From contig NW_026570222.1 of NCBI RefSeq assembly GCF_019649055.1, positions 2,790,001 to 2,854,000 of the forward strand: a stretch of DNA of 64,000 nucleotides. Direction: 5' to 3'. The DNA comes from Paramacrobiotus metropolitanus. Its lineage: Eukaryota > Tardigrada > Eutardigrada > Parachela > Macrobiotidae. The translations under genes and the position numbers were made by a program. The notes beneath the pieces were generated by a model. It was not told the DNA's origin. It worked only from the letters and a program-made list of their open reading frames with translations, and searched no databases. Shown here piece after piece: positions 28,101-40,030 of the stretch. Numbering within the stretch: position 1 is the first letter of the stretch; every line of letters begins with the position of its first letter.

Positions 28101-28651
28101 TCAAAATGCAGATCACTCAGCTGCAGCACACGCAGTGTTTTCGCGCCTGGACTGGGTGGCGAAATAACTTGGACGGGCGGTTTGGGAATATCGGGCAGCG
28201 GTACACTCCACGCCGTGCCCGGTGGATCAGGTGCACAGTCCACATTCGTCACAAAATTACAGATCTCCGCTGGTGAATACGGTACTTTCGTCAGCACGTA
28301 GAACGTCTCGGGACGGAATTCCTCCAGCAGACCGCGACACACGATGCGCGGCTCAATCTTCAACTGCACACACAGATCCTCAATCACCGCAGCAATGCGA
28401 TCCGGAGGCAGATGGAGTTTCAGCAGAGTCTGCAGTGTGGAGAAGCCAAACTTACAGGATGTACATGTTAGCTGCTGATTGATGTTCCACTTGGCAAAGC
28501 CGTAGTTGGTCTTTAGACGGCCCAGTGATTCGAACACCTGATATGTATCCAAACTCAGAGGGATCAGATTGCCCAGAATGTTACCAGAAATTTGAGGGAC
28601 TGGTGTACAAATCAGGAGTGCAACGAGCACAATACCCCCACGCAGAATCAT
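25177..28651 (-). CDS. SMPD1: Acid sphingomyelinase (sphingomyelin phosphodiesterase 1)
   Basis: A lysosomal or secreted zinc enzyme splitting sphingomyelin to ceramide and phosphocholine. Seven exons: from 28651 to the donor near 28026, then 27449-27352, 26818 to about 26540, 26458-26207, 26051-25859, 25596-25409 and 25315-25177. The ATG at 28651 starts the signal peptide [17 protein letters not shown] saposin-B domain follows (CTSCKFG, ICNFV). Catalytic metallophosphatase blocks appear in order: SDLHFD, the small exon with [37 protein letters not shown] and GHEHSD. The C-terminal domain has NLTEANLP and a cysteine-rich end ([11 protein letters not shown]). The 98-base exon at 27352-27449 is below ordinary ORF cutoffs but is required, and its phases match both neighbours. 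Confidence 0.95.
27756..27820. repeat. 29-bp direct repeat, two copies, in SMPD1 intron 1
   Basis: The 29 bases beginning ATGAACAGAGAAAGTG at 27756 recur exactly at 27792 (period 36). It is a short tandem duplication with no recognised role. Confidence 0.8.
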
Positions 28652-29381
28652 GATGATGGAGATCAGAGTTCGCAGATTCCCAGCTTGATGATGGTACCCA
28701 ATAATTACTGTGCAGCAGCACACTGGCAGTTAGTCCACGGAAACAATGCCAATGTGACTAAAATCTCTATATATCTGACGGCGCTCTACCATCGCAAAGG
28801 ACGATGGCATTTTGTATAATTTTCTAGAGTAATCAGCAGTGTACACAGCAAACCAAGCGGAGACAAATGCAACGAGTAGTATGTATGGATCTGGTGTCAC
28901 GATATCACCGAGACTTTGTACTCGTTTAATCACCCACGGACTAACTGCTAAACGAAAACATGCAAAACTGCCAAAGCGAAAATCAGCTGACCATATCTGG
29001 CAAGCGGTACGGTACAGCGAAAGGGAAAACGAAAGCAACATTGTGATTATCGAGTTTTACAAACTTACAGCACAAAATTCTTCCACTATAAATTTACTAA
29101 TTAATTCTGATTTCCCGTTTTTTTGTTGTCCTAATGTGCTCACTGCTCCTTGTTAGGTGAATTTGGTAAGTACGAAATTTTAAAGAATTTTAAACGACAA
29201 CGTGACCATCACTGGCCATAATTAATTTCCTATTTGATTACTTTCTTTTGTCTTCCATTTTGCACTCATACAGAAAGTTGTGGTGTATTGTTATGTGTGT
29301 ATTACACACGTATGTACTATGTACCAACTTCATCACTAAAAATCGCAGGTATCAGAACCGGCCTCACAGTCAGTAACACTT
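28652..29381. other. Gap between SMPD1 (upstream side) and SLC35B2 (3' side)
   Basis: Both neighbours are on the minus strand, so this holds the SMPD1 promoter and the SLC35B2 3' UTR. No coding exon was supported. Confidence 0.45.
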
Positions 29382-31703
29382 TCATTTACTTGGTTGTATG
29401 CCACTGGGTTTTGAAAGTTGATTTCGACGTTGTTTGGCATAGGCTTGACAGCCCAGCGCGATAAAAACTAAAGAGACTCCAAAAATTCCTAATGCCGACA
29501 AGGAATGGCCGTAAATTAGACAGGACAACAGGACAGCGATAGCCTGTCGCACCGTCATAATAACAGCAAATATCACAGCACCAAACTGTTGTATAGTCAT
29601 ATAAATAAATATATTTCCCAAAGCTGCCGAGAAGGAGAGCATTAAAATGTCTACAAAAAAATCCGGATGGCGAACAGCAAAGCCAAACCCGGTGACAAAA
29701 CCGCCCTGTTCAATGAGGCTGACGATGGTCAAGATCATCGAGCAGGTTGAGATTCCAAACATCATTTGCATTTTGGTCATGCGATATTCCTGGAAGAGTT
29801 TGTCCTGCCAGTTGGATGTGAAACTGTCCAGAATCATATAACCTAGGAGAACTGATGCACCAGCCGCACTCGAAATCAGAGTCACTGAATTTTCCGGAGC
29901 TTTCCAGCGCGAATATAAAAAGATGGACATTCCAAAGGAGATCATACCGGCGGTGATGTATTCGTACATCGGATATGTCTTGTTATTCACGAGTTTTCCC
30001 ATGAGCATAACTAAAAACAATATTTTGAAATAAAATTTAAAATCACACATAATATAACAAAATAAAATTAAAATAAATAATAATATCAGACATTTTGCAG
30101 AGGATCAATACTGGGAAAAGCCGAGATAAAAATTCCTAATTACATTAATACTTTTAAAAAAGCAACAACAAGCCAGGGGAAAGAATAAGAGAAAAGGGTG
30201 CAAAAGAATAAAAAAGGAGTCAAATAACTGTATCTCGTATACTGAAAACGTATCAAATTACCATAATACGCATACCTGGTATAATTTTTGAAGCTTTTGC
30301 CAAGATCTGAGTGGGGAAACTGACATACTTGAGCGCCTCGTACTGAAACCACGAGCTCATGGTGTTAGAAAAGGACGCAAACGAGTACTTATAAAACGGT
30401 GCTCGATGTGGCGGCTGACGGTGGTGCATGATCAACAAGTAGGTTCCACTCAACAGAAACGCAATTATCCGATTTGTGAACACTAAAAACTGCGCGTCCG
30501 TAAAGTGCTCGCCATTGTACGAGCGGGTAAGGATTTTCTCCTGGAGAACGCCCCATGTTAGAAATGTTAACTGCAATCCCACAAAGCATAACAACAAAAT
30601 CATCCAGCGCGGCAGTTTGGCCAAAGGATCTTGCATTTTGCGAGCAGACACTTGACGCTCCGGGTCCTGCAGTACTTCACTGATATCCGGTTGGCCAATA
30701 AAACACAACCGCTGCAGGGCACTCCATTGACCTACAATAACGGACGCTCCTATTAATATGCACAAAATAACACATTGTATTTTGGTGTACTTGACATGAT
30801 AATTGTAAACAGCATACTCATTCTTGTTGAAATAACATAAAAAAATTAATTGTCAGAAACGGCCAACAGGAAAATAACGAGAAATAAAAACATTTTCAAA
30901 TCCATGCTAACTTACGCAGAACAATAGAAAGTCGATTTTATTTGAAGGCAATACGTCTTAAATTTGTTATTAATTACGGTAGTCGTAAGTGTTCATGCTT
31001 ACACTAAAAATTATCAAAACTGTACTTGGTATAGAAGGAACTAATGCGTAAGCACCGCAAACTAAAAGGCTCTCAAAGAATGTAAATCAAAAGGGAACAG
31101 CAATGTAAATATGGAATGTAAACCAAGGAAATCTATAAATTCTGTAATTAAAGGAAAGGAAAACCAAGGAAAACTAACGGAAAAGATTATAAGATAAGAA
31201 TATTAATAATCAGCAAATTGTGTAGTGCGTTTACAGAACAGAAACGTTCTGCAACGATAATATTCCTCAGCGGAGCTAATAATTAGTGTCAAGGACATTA
31301 CTAACGATAAAAAGGCCGAAAGCGCTGAAAATGCAAACAAAATTTATTTCCAGTTAGATTATCTGCGAACAAGAAAATACTAACTGCGATCCTCTTGTCC
31401 AGGTCCACCACGAGCTAGATAGCGCTGTCTCAAATAATACCCGGGAATAAATATCGTAGCATAACAAGCAAGGTTGAGCAATAGCTCGTACATCCACGAA
31501 GTTGGAAGTTCTGTCTTCGGTAATGGCTTCTTTCTCACATCGTGACTCCTTGGTTCTTTAGTAATAGTCAGTTCAGCTTCCTCCGCATATGTTGCTGCAT
31601 GCAGGGACGCAGATGCCAAATTAATACATAAAACTGATAAAAGTATAAAAACATAAAAGGACCGCCGTGCCGTGCTGTGCACGGAGGAGTTTTCCAACTT
31701 CAT
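29382..31703 (-). CDS. SLC35B2: PAPS transporter 1 (SLC35B2-like)
   Basis: A Golgi membrane antiporter that imports 3'-phosphoadenosine 5'-phosphosulfate for sulfation. Three exons: 31703-31385, 30731 (or 30749) to 30276, and 30010-29382. With the inner acceptor it is 467 residues. The first exon has a signal-like segment and the PIPS-type N-terminal helix ending [12 protein letters not shown]. The later exons carry about ten membrane segments with family blocks: [62 protein letters not shown] and [11 protein letters not shown]. Phases agree at both junctions (A|GT or A|GA, then CCA G|TT). The two possible acceptors for exon 2 differ by six residues. Confidence 0.94.
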
Positions 31704-32330
31704 CTTTCGCTATCCAGAGTGCTGTTGTCAAAAGTTTTGTTTATGAACGGAGCAAATTGAGTTCTGATGAAACCAAGTATCTAGTTGACTTCTTTCTGGA
31801 ATTACAGGAATGAATAGCATCCATTCTAAATAACACTCTACATGCGCTCACTGCTCACATCCGCTTTCGCTAAAGAGGTGCCCAGGATTCAAGGAATATA
31901 AACTCGAATTCAGACCCAAGGACAATATGACAAAAGCCTTCTGTATACCGTAGGGCGGCAGGAACTGACACTTTCAATTTTCGACCACTTTCAACAAATG
32001 GTTAGCCTTACTACGGGTCCAGGCACTAGTATATAAAGTTTCGATACACTTTCATCGTGGAAGAAACGAACCGCAACTATCAAGATTAGTATATCAAAAG
32101 AGGAGGGATTCTTCAGAATAATAAAAATACACAGTTTAATAAACAGTTAAATACAGTAACTCTCTTGGAGATACTCTGCAGCAGAAACTTTTTACAGTAT
32201 TAGGACTTTTGCTATAGCTACTTGTATTGTAATAATTGTATAACGTGCAAAAATACTGATGAGTGTGCAGCACTATAAAACGAGTGAACGCAACACCACA
32301 GATGTACAAGTACAATACACATACCTGTAC

Positions 32331-32352
32331 TTCCACATAATATTATGTGGAA
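32331..32352. repeat. 22-bp perfect palindrome
   Basis: TTCCACATAAT followed directly by its exact reverse complement ATTATGTGGAA, with no spacer. The ATGTGGAAA-CCATTATCG stretch after it is partly repeated just before the large palindrome begins at 32378. Confidence 0.85.
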
Positions 32353-32377
32353 AACCATTATCGTAATATGTGGAAAT

Positions 32378-32748
32378 CCATTATCGGATTATCCCAAAAT
32401 ATATCAACGTCACAGTTATATTATGTTTTTGATAAATCAATTAAATCATTCCAGAAATAATTCCATTCTGAATGTCAAAAGCCAGTTTTGCTGTTAATTA
32501 ACTGTAACTACTAGTTAACATACGTACTTACGAATTATTATGATTGTACAAAATTTAATATTATTAAATTTTGTACAATCATAATAATTCATAAGTACGT
32601 ATGTTAACTAGTACTTAGAGTTAACAGCAGAACTTGCTTTTGACATTCAGAATGGAATTATTTCTGGAATGATTTAATTGATTTATCAAAAACATAATAT
32701 AGTATAACTGTGACGTTGATATATATTTTTGGGATAATCCGATAATGG
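32378..32748. repeat. 371-bp fold-back palindrome (near-perfect, no loop)
   Basis: The left arm is 32378-32560 and the right arm 32562-32748, with the centre at one T. The arms are reverse complements apart from a few indels and substitutions, for example in the AAAATATATC/GATATATATTTTT part and the GTTAATTAACTGTAACTAC/GTACTTAGAGTTAACAGC part. The outer ends are CCATTATCGGATTATCCC and its complement. Flanking bases differ and no obvious target duplication is seen. It could be a fold-back transposon, a MITE dimer or a hairpin-RNA source. Confidence 0.85.
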
Positions 32749-33032
32749 CAAAGAAGTCTTACAAGCTGTACGCGCACTATTAGCAGAAAACAAAGGTACT
32801 CGTATTATGAACAAGATTAACAGCTAGTAACGGGGGTGTTCTGTGACTTCTGTCCATTGTCTATATTGCAAAAATACCTAATTATACGTGGCAATAAAGG
32901 AAAACGTTTATCAGGAAGACTTTTGAAAATATAAACTATATACATTCGTTATACAGTGAGTACTATATGACAAACTGTGGTCTTTGCCGGCAACACAGTG
33001 TCGGTCTATGCTGCTAATTATGTATTTTGTGA

Positions 33033-33114
33033 ATGTACGTTACAAGCTGCACCAAAACATTTATTCTTGCTGCAAGTATTGCGTTATTCTTAAACGATTA
33101 CTGTTGGATCGAGG
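33033..33114 (+). CDS. Possible signal-peptide exon of the 34.2-kb gene
   Basis: ATG at 33033 opens a short frame beginning MYVTSCTKTFILAASIALFL, a plausible signal peptide, and then NDYCWIE. A phase-1 donor candidate (GAG G|GTTCC) would join exactly in frame with the acceptor at 34244. The donor is weak, so this is only a candidate. Confidence 0.25.
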
Positions 33115-34243
33115 GTTCCATTAATTCTTACATAGTCGACGGCTATTAATAGTCGTATTTACTACAAATATTAAAATTTTAAGTTATTTTAACTTAATCA
33201 TTGGTTGCTTTGATTTGAAACTGGAGCGCGGAAGGGGTAACGATTATAGTACCGTTAGTAAAAACATTTGTGGTTTGAAGGTCATTGACTAACGTGTAAA
33301 TTTAGGCAAATTGTGAAAATTTAGGCAAGTAATAACGTCAATAATTATGCCTCAAGCACAAAACTGTAGTGCGTATCTACAAAGACTACAATAGATCCAC
33401 ATCCTTGGAGCCTGCAGGGGAAATGCCGACTGGCTCCATTAAAAGTTAAAACATCGTGAAAGCAATAACGTTTATTGTATGAGCATAAAAGAAGCCAGAT
33501 CACAATTACGATACAGCTAAAACGATTAATTTCTAAAAAAATTATTTTTATATCATCGCAGTTCGCACTTATGTACAAATTGTACAATAAATTTATATCT
33601 TTCCGAAGCTGCTCTTACTGTAAGTAATAGAAGGTGAAACTTTTTACAGCGCAGTAGCTTTGTTCCTGAACACTGCTCTTTCGTATCCATCGAGAATGAG
33701 GATTTTTGAGTGGTCAATCGAGAGTATTCGCCGCACTGCCTTGACTGGAGTGATGTTGATTGTTATTCCCTTTAGACCAGGATTGTCGTTTGATACCGGT
33801 GCAGTACAAATATCCGTATACTCATTATGACTATTAGTTTCTAAATTGTAAAAGCTACACAGCGGCAATTATGGGATTCTCTGCATACAATCGAGTCAGT
33901 CGAGTGCATACGAGTACACATTTCTTTATTTTTTACGCCCTTTTGGTAGAATATTAAGTTTACAATATTTACGTTTAAGCGCGGTACGCAACTTATCAAG
34001 CACATACCGTGCTCCGAACGCGCAGTTTGGAAAACACCTATTAATTCGGTTGGGATTAAAACATCAGCACTTATAATTGTGTTACGGCTTTAAATTCCAT
34101 GTTCCATACAGCGGGAGTATACAAACGCCGTATATTCTTTACCATAAGTCACGAATAATTTTTCATCGTACAAAAAATGTACTAAAGTTTTATGTAGTAA
34201 GTAAAATCATTCACAGTAAGTCTACAATCATTCACAAATGCAG

Positions 34244-35154
34244 GATCTCTCCAAAGCCTGCTGGCATCAAACATATACACCGCCAGCAACCCCGATATGA
34301 GTGCCCCGGCGGCTGTGGTAAATTCAGACGCAACGAGAGCACAGTCTTGGTCACTAAACAACGGCGTCCCATCCTCCCTGGCTAGCATGTTGTCAGCTAT
34401 TCCAGAATTTGCGAAACCTGGCCACCGAGCACCATCCAGCGGCGCGAATGAACGCCACGAGACCTACGAGACGTTATCTGTGGACATAAACGGACCGCGA
34501 GAGGCGACTCACCAGATTAAAATAGTCGAATCCATCATTGACACGCCACACTATCAGCGACTAAACCAAATGCACATCAGTAAGCCAATACCTTCTTCCA
34601 AATATCGCCAGCAACTGAGAAGGGCCGACCCTACGGCTGCGCCGAATGTGGTGCCTCAACGCCATGGTATCACCGCGTTCAACCAGACCAAACAACGCAT
34701 ACATGCCGAGAATCAGATTGCAGTGACCACTACCACGCCGCAGCCTCAACGTGTTCAGAACCTCAATGGAAATGGAGTGGAAAGGAGCCCTGGCTCGGTC
34801 GATGTCGTCGCGACCACTGCGCATACGCCACAGTTGGAACTTGGGACGAATCTAAACACTAAAGATGCCGGAAAGAAACCTCAATCGGGGACCACCGTAC
34901 TTAATAACGTGACCAGCTCGCCGGCCTTTACATCAACAGTGCCGAACGCAACAGGGCACGATCCACAGCACCATGATCGTGATGCTCAAGCAGTGCTGAG
35001 CGGATTACAAAAGTTGATATCCCTAGCAAATAGCTCCCAGCCACTGGATATGATTAATTTTAACTTGACCAGTGTACAAAATGATCATACTGTGATTATG
35101 GAGGAAACCAAGGTCCGCCAGATATTTCGCGATCTTCTCGGTATAACAATTTAA
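34244..35154 (+). CDS. Unrecognised Ser/Thr/Gln/Pro-rich protein, 3' exon
   Basis: A long open exon, entered by the acceptor ATGCAG at 34243 in phase 1, encodes about 303 residues and ends VRQIFRDLLGITI. It begins GSLQSLLASNIYTASNPD, so the first in-frame ATG (34297) is probably not the true start. The composition is low-complexity: many Thr, Asn, Gln, Pro and Ala, runs such as TTTTP, and N-glycosylation sites (NVTSS, NATG, NLTS). No known domain was recognised. The NLTS...VRQIFRDLLG end loosely recalls the NLTQSDLRNLFGW end of the gene at 38-39 kb. It is probably secreted, if the exon at 33033 belongs to it. Confidence 0.55.
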
Positions 35155-36089
35155 TTATTAATTGCACAGCGCCTGAAATTTGCACCGGCTTTAAATAAAA
35201 CTCTTGATACTGCAAGCACTGTAGCTGACAAAAGGAGCATTTACTAGGGTAAGCGATGTACGTGCACTGGAGGAAATCGTCTTCATTTTGTTTGGTATGC
35301 TGTAAACGAACGGCTCGCTTAAAGCAGATCGTTGTAATTTTTTATCCATAATAAATGTGAAACCTTATGGTTTTACAACTTTTGAGTACATCTAACTCAT
35401 AATGAAAGCATGTGTAATAATTACATGCCTATATGTGCGCGTACAGTTTGGCACGCTTTGCAAACCTTCAAATTAAAGAAACAAAAGTACTGCACAAGCT
35501 GAACAACAAAAAACAACATCTTGGTGGTCAAGCGCTGCCCCGTAAAAGTTCTACTACTTAAATTTAGTGAACAAAAGAGGCACGTACAGTGTATGATATG
35601 GATGTTGACGAGTACACTACCGAGTTGCAGAGCACGCAAAACAAACATTTACGCCGATTGCACGGCAGTCAGATGATTACGCGGACTGCTGGTCGACGCA
35701 ACACCGATGAAAGGTCAAACATTTTTTCTCCTGGTCCGATCCCAGACAGCGAGTCCGAACATCATCGGTATACACACAAACGCCTCTTCTTGACCCTATC
35801 GGCATTTGGCCTTCCGTTGCAAAACAGGACTTGCCATCAGGATTGTTTCCCACTTGTATGGAGACAACGCGTTGCTCCTTACATTCTTCTTCGACAATGC
35901 AGAACGGCCAGCAAGAGCATTGCTTAGAACTGGAAATATCGTCTCCGGCATTCTCAGTTTCACTGTCCTATTAACAGACAGATTACAGGAAAGGAAAATA
36001 AAATACACTCCACGTAGCGTAACTAGTTGCAGTGTGTATTAAAATGTTCGCTACTGTGGAAATGAAATTATGCATGTTCATGTGCAAAG
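35155..36089. other. Gap with two overlapping open frames on the plus strand
   Basis: Apart from the ORF pair described separately at 35595-36042, nothing coding was seen here. Confidence 0.4.
35595..36042 (+). pseudogene. Possible frame-broken membrane protein gene
   Basis: One frame (35595 to about 35813) begins MDVDEYTTELQSTQNKHLRR and becomes hydrophobic at RLFLTLSAFG. The overlapping next frame (about 35806 to 36042) continues with hydrophobic, protein-like sequence (GLAIRIVSHLYGDNALLLTF; LLRTGNIVSGILSFTVLLTD). Together they would read as a soluble N-terminus followed by membrane helices if a one-base shift lies near 35.81 kb. No splice pair fixes the frame. No family was recognised, and both frames may be chance. 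Confidence 0.25.
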
Positions 36090-37165
36090 CTAGCTTAAAG
36101 CACTAGAACTGACTGTTAAACTTACAGAGCTGGTGTTTGACATGGAAGTCGCGAAAATGTTCGGGTTTTCTTTTGAAGAACCGGCACCCAGAGAGTTATA
36201 TGGCGGATTTGGTACGCCTGTGCTGGCTCTTGTTGTTGTTCTAATCGTACTTGTAAATGGTGGCGGGGATGGAGGTGAAGGTGGAGAGGGAGTTGCGGGA
36301 GCCCGTGCATTACTGGGTCTTCTGCGCCCGAAGAGATTGTGTGCCGTTTCTGGAGCAGAAGAGAGCGGCACCGAGCCACTTAATGCTGGAGCCGGAAATA
36401 TGTCCAATGAGTCGAAAGCTTCGCGCCGGTTGGGCGGTGTAGAATAACTGTACGGAGCTGGTGTTGTCGAGTAATTGTAAAAACGTTCCCATCTGTAGTC
36501 ATCATAGTTCAGAATGCCTATTAAACTGGGATTGGATGCGTACACGGGAGGGTTAGGCAAATCTGAACAATTAAAGGAAAACACATTGCGTTAATGATGC
36601 GTTTAGTTGCACAAGTACGATGAATTCTGCAGTTTTTCATATTTTTAATATTATGTAAACTGAGGGAATTTTAAAATAATTATACAGTTTTAGCGCTTTC
36701 TTGAGGCTTTTTAAATTGATTTCGACTTGTTAACTTATTCAGTTTGGCTGTAAAGAGCCTGAAAACACTGACTCTATGGACAAAAGTCTGCAAGTGCTTA
36801 CATTACTTCAGTATTGTACTCTGTAGTATATGAATACTTGCAAATTTTATTAGTTTAGCATAATAAGTTTATGCATAATTTTTTGCTATACTTACGGAAG
36901 CCAAATATGGAGTAGTAGACTAGTAGCTATGGTGTACTTAGTTAGCCGCCTTTTTAATAAAATCCCCCAAAAAATGACACGTACATTGCGGTCTGTTGAA
37001 AAAAGACATTGGCCAAGTTAAATAAGGATTTGCTGGCGCCGGAGGGATGCTGTAATAGTTTCCCGGCAGTGGGCCCGGTGCGAAGAAAGACTGGACGTGG
37101 TTAACCGCGATGGACAGGCTCCAACAAAACCAGTACCTCAACAGAAGACGTTCACCTCCTTGCAT
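36090..37165 (-). CDS. Unrecognised secreted Pro/Ser/Thr-rich protein
   Basis: Exon 1 is 37165-36985: ATG, then a signal-peptide-like MQGGERLLLRYWFCWSLSIA, then FFAPGPLPGNYYSIPPAPAN. It ends at a strong donor (T|GTACGT) in phase 1. Exon 2 starts at 36562 after TTGTTCAG, also phase 1, reading YLPNPPVYASNPSLIGILNY. It then becomes rich in Pro, Ser and Thr (PSPPSPPSPPPFTST) before the open frame stops at 36090. A perfect GTAAGT donor at 36125 (phase 0) suggests the true C-terminus may lie in a further exon. The phase-1 first intron and secreted, tyrosine/proline-rich character match the two genes that follow. Confidence 0.5.
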
Positions 37166-37965
37166 TATGATGCAAACCAATTACAAAATTTAGGTTAGTG
37201 TACGCGTTCAGTTATTGATTTTATTGGATTGTAATGATTACTTGTACTTGCAGATATAAGCAAAAACACAATGTCCATTCATGCAACCGTCTATAGTCGC
37301 CGCGTCGAAAACTTTTTGTATAGGTCGACACAGTTGCCAGCTTACGCGCTGCGCGCATGCTTTTCATTCAATGTTATTTTTTGGCCCGTAGGTACCCATT
37401 ATACGATACATACTCGTACATATTTCCGAAGCCGCGCGGCATTTAAGAAAGCGCAGATTCGAGAAGAGCACCGTCCTAGCTTTTTTTCCGCAGAATCCAG
37501 CCAAAATGGCCAAATCATGAACAGCATGATGTTGAAGAGACAGATGGATCAAAGTCTTGTAAAACTGTTCTATACCTAGTGCATAGCACACGGAGCCGTG
37601 CAGCCGAACAGTGCAATATTACAGGTTGCACAAGTACATAATTATAATAATAACTACAACCAGTAATAAAAATTGCTGCTGACCGATGTGCATTTTCTGT
37701 GGACAATGTTTCTGCACTGTACTTCAAGAAGCACAATACTCTAAACTACGTATTCTTTGGCATACAGGACCTATATTTTAATAATGATTTGCAGTAAGAT
37801 AAATATGCACAGAAAAGTGAGTCTGTACTAGTGCCATTGCTACCTAACAATAAGTAATGTTTTAATGCAGCAAGCTTGCTAATTTCAGTATCTCCCTAAT
37901 GGAATTTGTTAATCGCTGAGATGATAGTAAAATATGCACGGTTTATGGAAGTTTTCACCGCGGAT
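37166..37965. promoter_or_regulatory. Divergent 5' region of two secreted-protein genes
   Basis: 800 bases between divergent signal-peptide exons. An open frame of 102 codons at 37271-37579 lacks any coding signature. Nothing else was recognised. Confidence 0.35.
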
Positions 37966-39307
37966 ATGCAAATTGGAAACCTGCAGTTGTTGCTAGTACT
38001 CGTAATATTCTTTCGCAACATAACTCCCACAAGGAATGGCCGGTCACGTATGCCGCACAACGTAGCTTACTATCCCAGTATGTACTACAGTATATGCGAC
38101 AAAATCGAATGCTCATAAGCTGGAGCCTGGAACGGATGCTGCATCTTTCGGTCTCTATAAACTAAGCTATTCTCCACATGTATTTTAATGTACGTATAGT
38201 GGTATTTCAAAAACTGTAAGTCTGTAAGATTTAATTTTGCAGGAAGCTTCTATCGGACACTTGTTGACAATGCAGGTAAGCCTCTAACAATAACCACTCG
38301 ATCATCGATCCATACCGTTATTTTGAAAGAAGTTATTAGTACTAATATGCACATATTGCATCGGAAGATAGCATCAGCATCATGTAGGTATGCACCAGGT
38401 TGATATGGATGTTCTAAGCAACTTTGAAGTACACTTATTAGAATTAAACCAATGAAACAAAATTTTATCGTTTCGTTGAAGTGTATTATTATGATATTTG
38501 TCACGGTCGACACACACTGCAGGTCCAAAAGTTTACGGGGATAAGCGAAAAGGAGCACCGTATATTCGAACCGCACCTGCACCGGCATCCTCACTGAAAG
38601 GTAAAGCTTATATTAGCTGTTGTCTGTTGAAAATTTATGGTCTTAGTCAAAATGGTTAAACTCACATATAATGAGAACGGGCTCATTGTAAGTTTAATTT
38701 AGCTTGGGTCTAGCTGTCTTTTTGATTTGAGTGTCTCTAATTTGATCTAATAGTACGACTGTACGAGTATAATTAGTTCACTGTTATGAGTAAGTTTATG
38801 ACTGATAATGAGTTGCAGTCAGCTATGTGCATGTGCTGTTGCTTGCTTGTTTTTAGCAACTACTTTTGTGTTCGTATTTAAAGTCATTAATCAGAAATAC
38901 ATATTTATGGATAAAACCGGTAAATAAAAGTCTTTGTAATTGCGGTCGCAGTGAATACCAACGGAGACTCCACCGGTTCCCCAGTTACACAGCCACCTGG
39001 CACGCGATCACCAACAAACGTTGTCAATCCGCGTTTTGAACAGTTTTCGCCCTCGGATCGGCAGGGTGCAGTAAGAGTTATTTCTCTAACCATATCCAAG
39101 AAGATCCCGATGCTGCCAAACCATGACCAGAGGTCACCCCAGCCGTTCATTAATGCGTCAGCTGGTAACTCGGCGCAGCGTGACCATGCAGCACCAACAT
39201 CCGCCTTGAGTCTTCCTGCAGATAACGACAATCACAGTTTAGTACCTGCAAACTTTGCGTCCGTAAACTTGACCCAGAGTGATCTACGAAATCTTTTTGG
39301 ATGGTGA
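37966..39307 (+). CDS. Secreted tandem-paralog protein A (LFGW C-terminus)
   Basis: I do not recognise the family. Four exons, 37966-38089, 38243-38275, 38523-38600 and 38952-39307, join with every intron in phase 1 and give 196 residues. Exon 1 is a signal peptide (MQIGNLQLLLVLVIFF) and then NVAYYPSMYY. The 33-base exon 2 gives SFYRTLVDNA. Exon 3 gives PKVYGDKRKGAPY and PAPASS. Exon 4 gives QPPGTRSPTN, NPRFEQFS and KKIPMLPN, and ends QSDLRNLFGW. The same order of motifs and same phases occur in the next gene, which is the main evidence that these short exons are real. An in-frame ATG at 37921 would add 15 residues; 37966 gives the better signal peptide. Confidence 0.7.
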
Positions 39308-40030
39308 ATGTTAACTGACCACTCCACTTTCCAGTAATAAGTTATTATTTAGATTCGTGCTGCTGTAAAAAATAAAGTTGACAAATTATACAGACGGTCA
39401 TTGTATTCAATAAAAAGGACCGATTCTAGAATTCAGAATACAGTTCTGTGGTGACAGTTGCAAGTTACAACATAAGTATAATTAACACCGATCTGCCTAT
39501 CACAACAAAATAATCGCAGCATTTTTCTTCGAAAATGGGAAGTAACAGCATTTTAAAGTAGAACACCGACTGAAAAAAATGTAATTAAGTACAGATACTG
39601 TATAGCCAGTCTGAATATTGTAAGCGTACATGGTAACACTTACAGTAAAGCTTGTTGAAGTCCCGCGGTGCCAGCAGCAGGATATAGGTATGAGGCTTAT
39701 TAGGTAGTACTTGTAAATTGTAATCACCAAGGTTGGAGCATATACCTCGAAGCAAAACAATCCATTAACTTCCGGTAAACCACACGCCACCAGACTGAAA
39801 ATGAGTAAAACGTCACATAGTGTGACGAATAAGTCTATATGTCTTCCGGTTCAAAACATTTTACGATTAACACAATGGGTATTTTTTGTAAGCGAGTCTT
39901 TAAATATTGCGAAAATATCCAGAGCAGGAGTGGCGCATCTACGGATAGTTTTTGCAGCAAAAAGTTTAGTTTTAGTTTAGTACAGTACGTCGCTGCGGCT
40001 CACGGCTTGTTAGTTGTTTGCAGTATTGAC
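39308..40030. other. Gap between the two tandem paralogs
   Basis: 723 bases holding the 3' flank of paralog A and the 5' flank of paralog B. No supported gene. Confidence 0.45.

Larger units (their letters stand above)
31704..33032. other. Intergenic region carrying the fold-back palindrome
   Basis: The 5' flank of SLC35B2 followed by AT-rich DNA with two palindromes (separate entries). No protein gene or RNA gene was recognised. Confidence 0.5.

Noticed and set aside
37271..37579. 102-codon plus-strand open frame in the divergent gap
   Set aside because: No recognisable features, and its composition is unlike the neighbouring secreted proteins.
38905..39231. 108-codon minus-strand open frame
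   Set aside because: Antisense to exon 4 of secreted paralog A, whose frame is conserved in paralog B.
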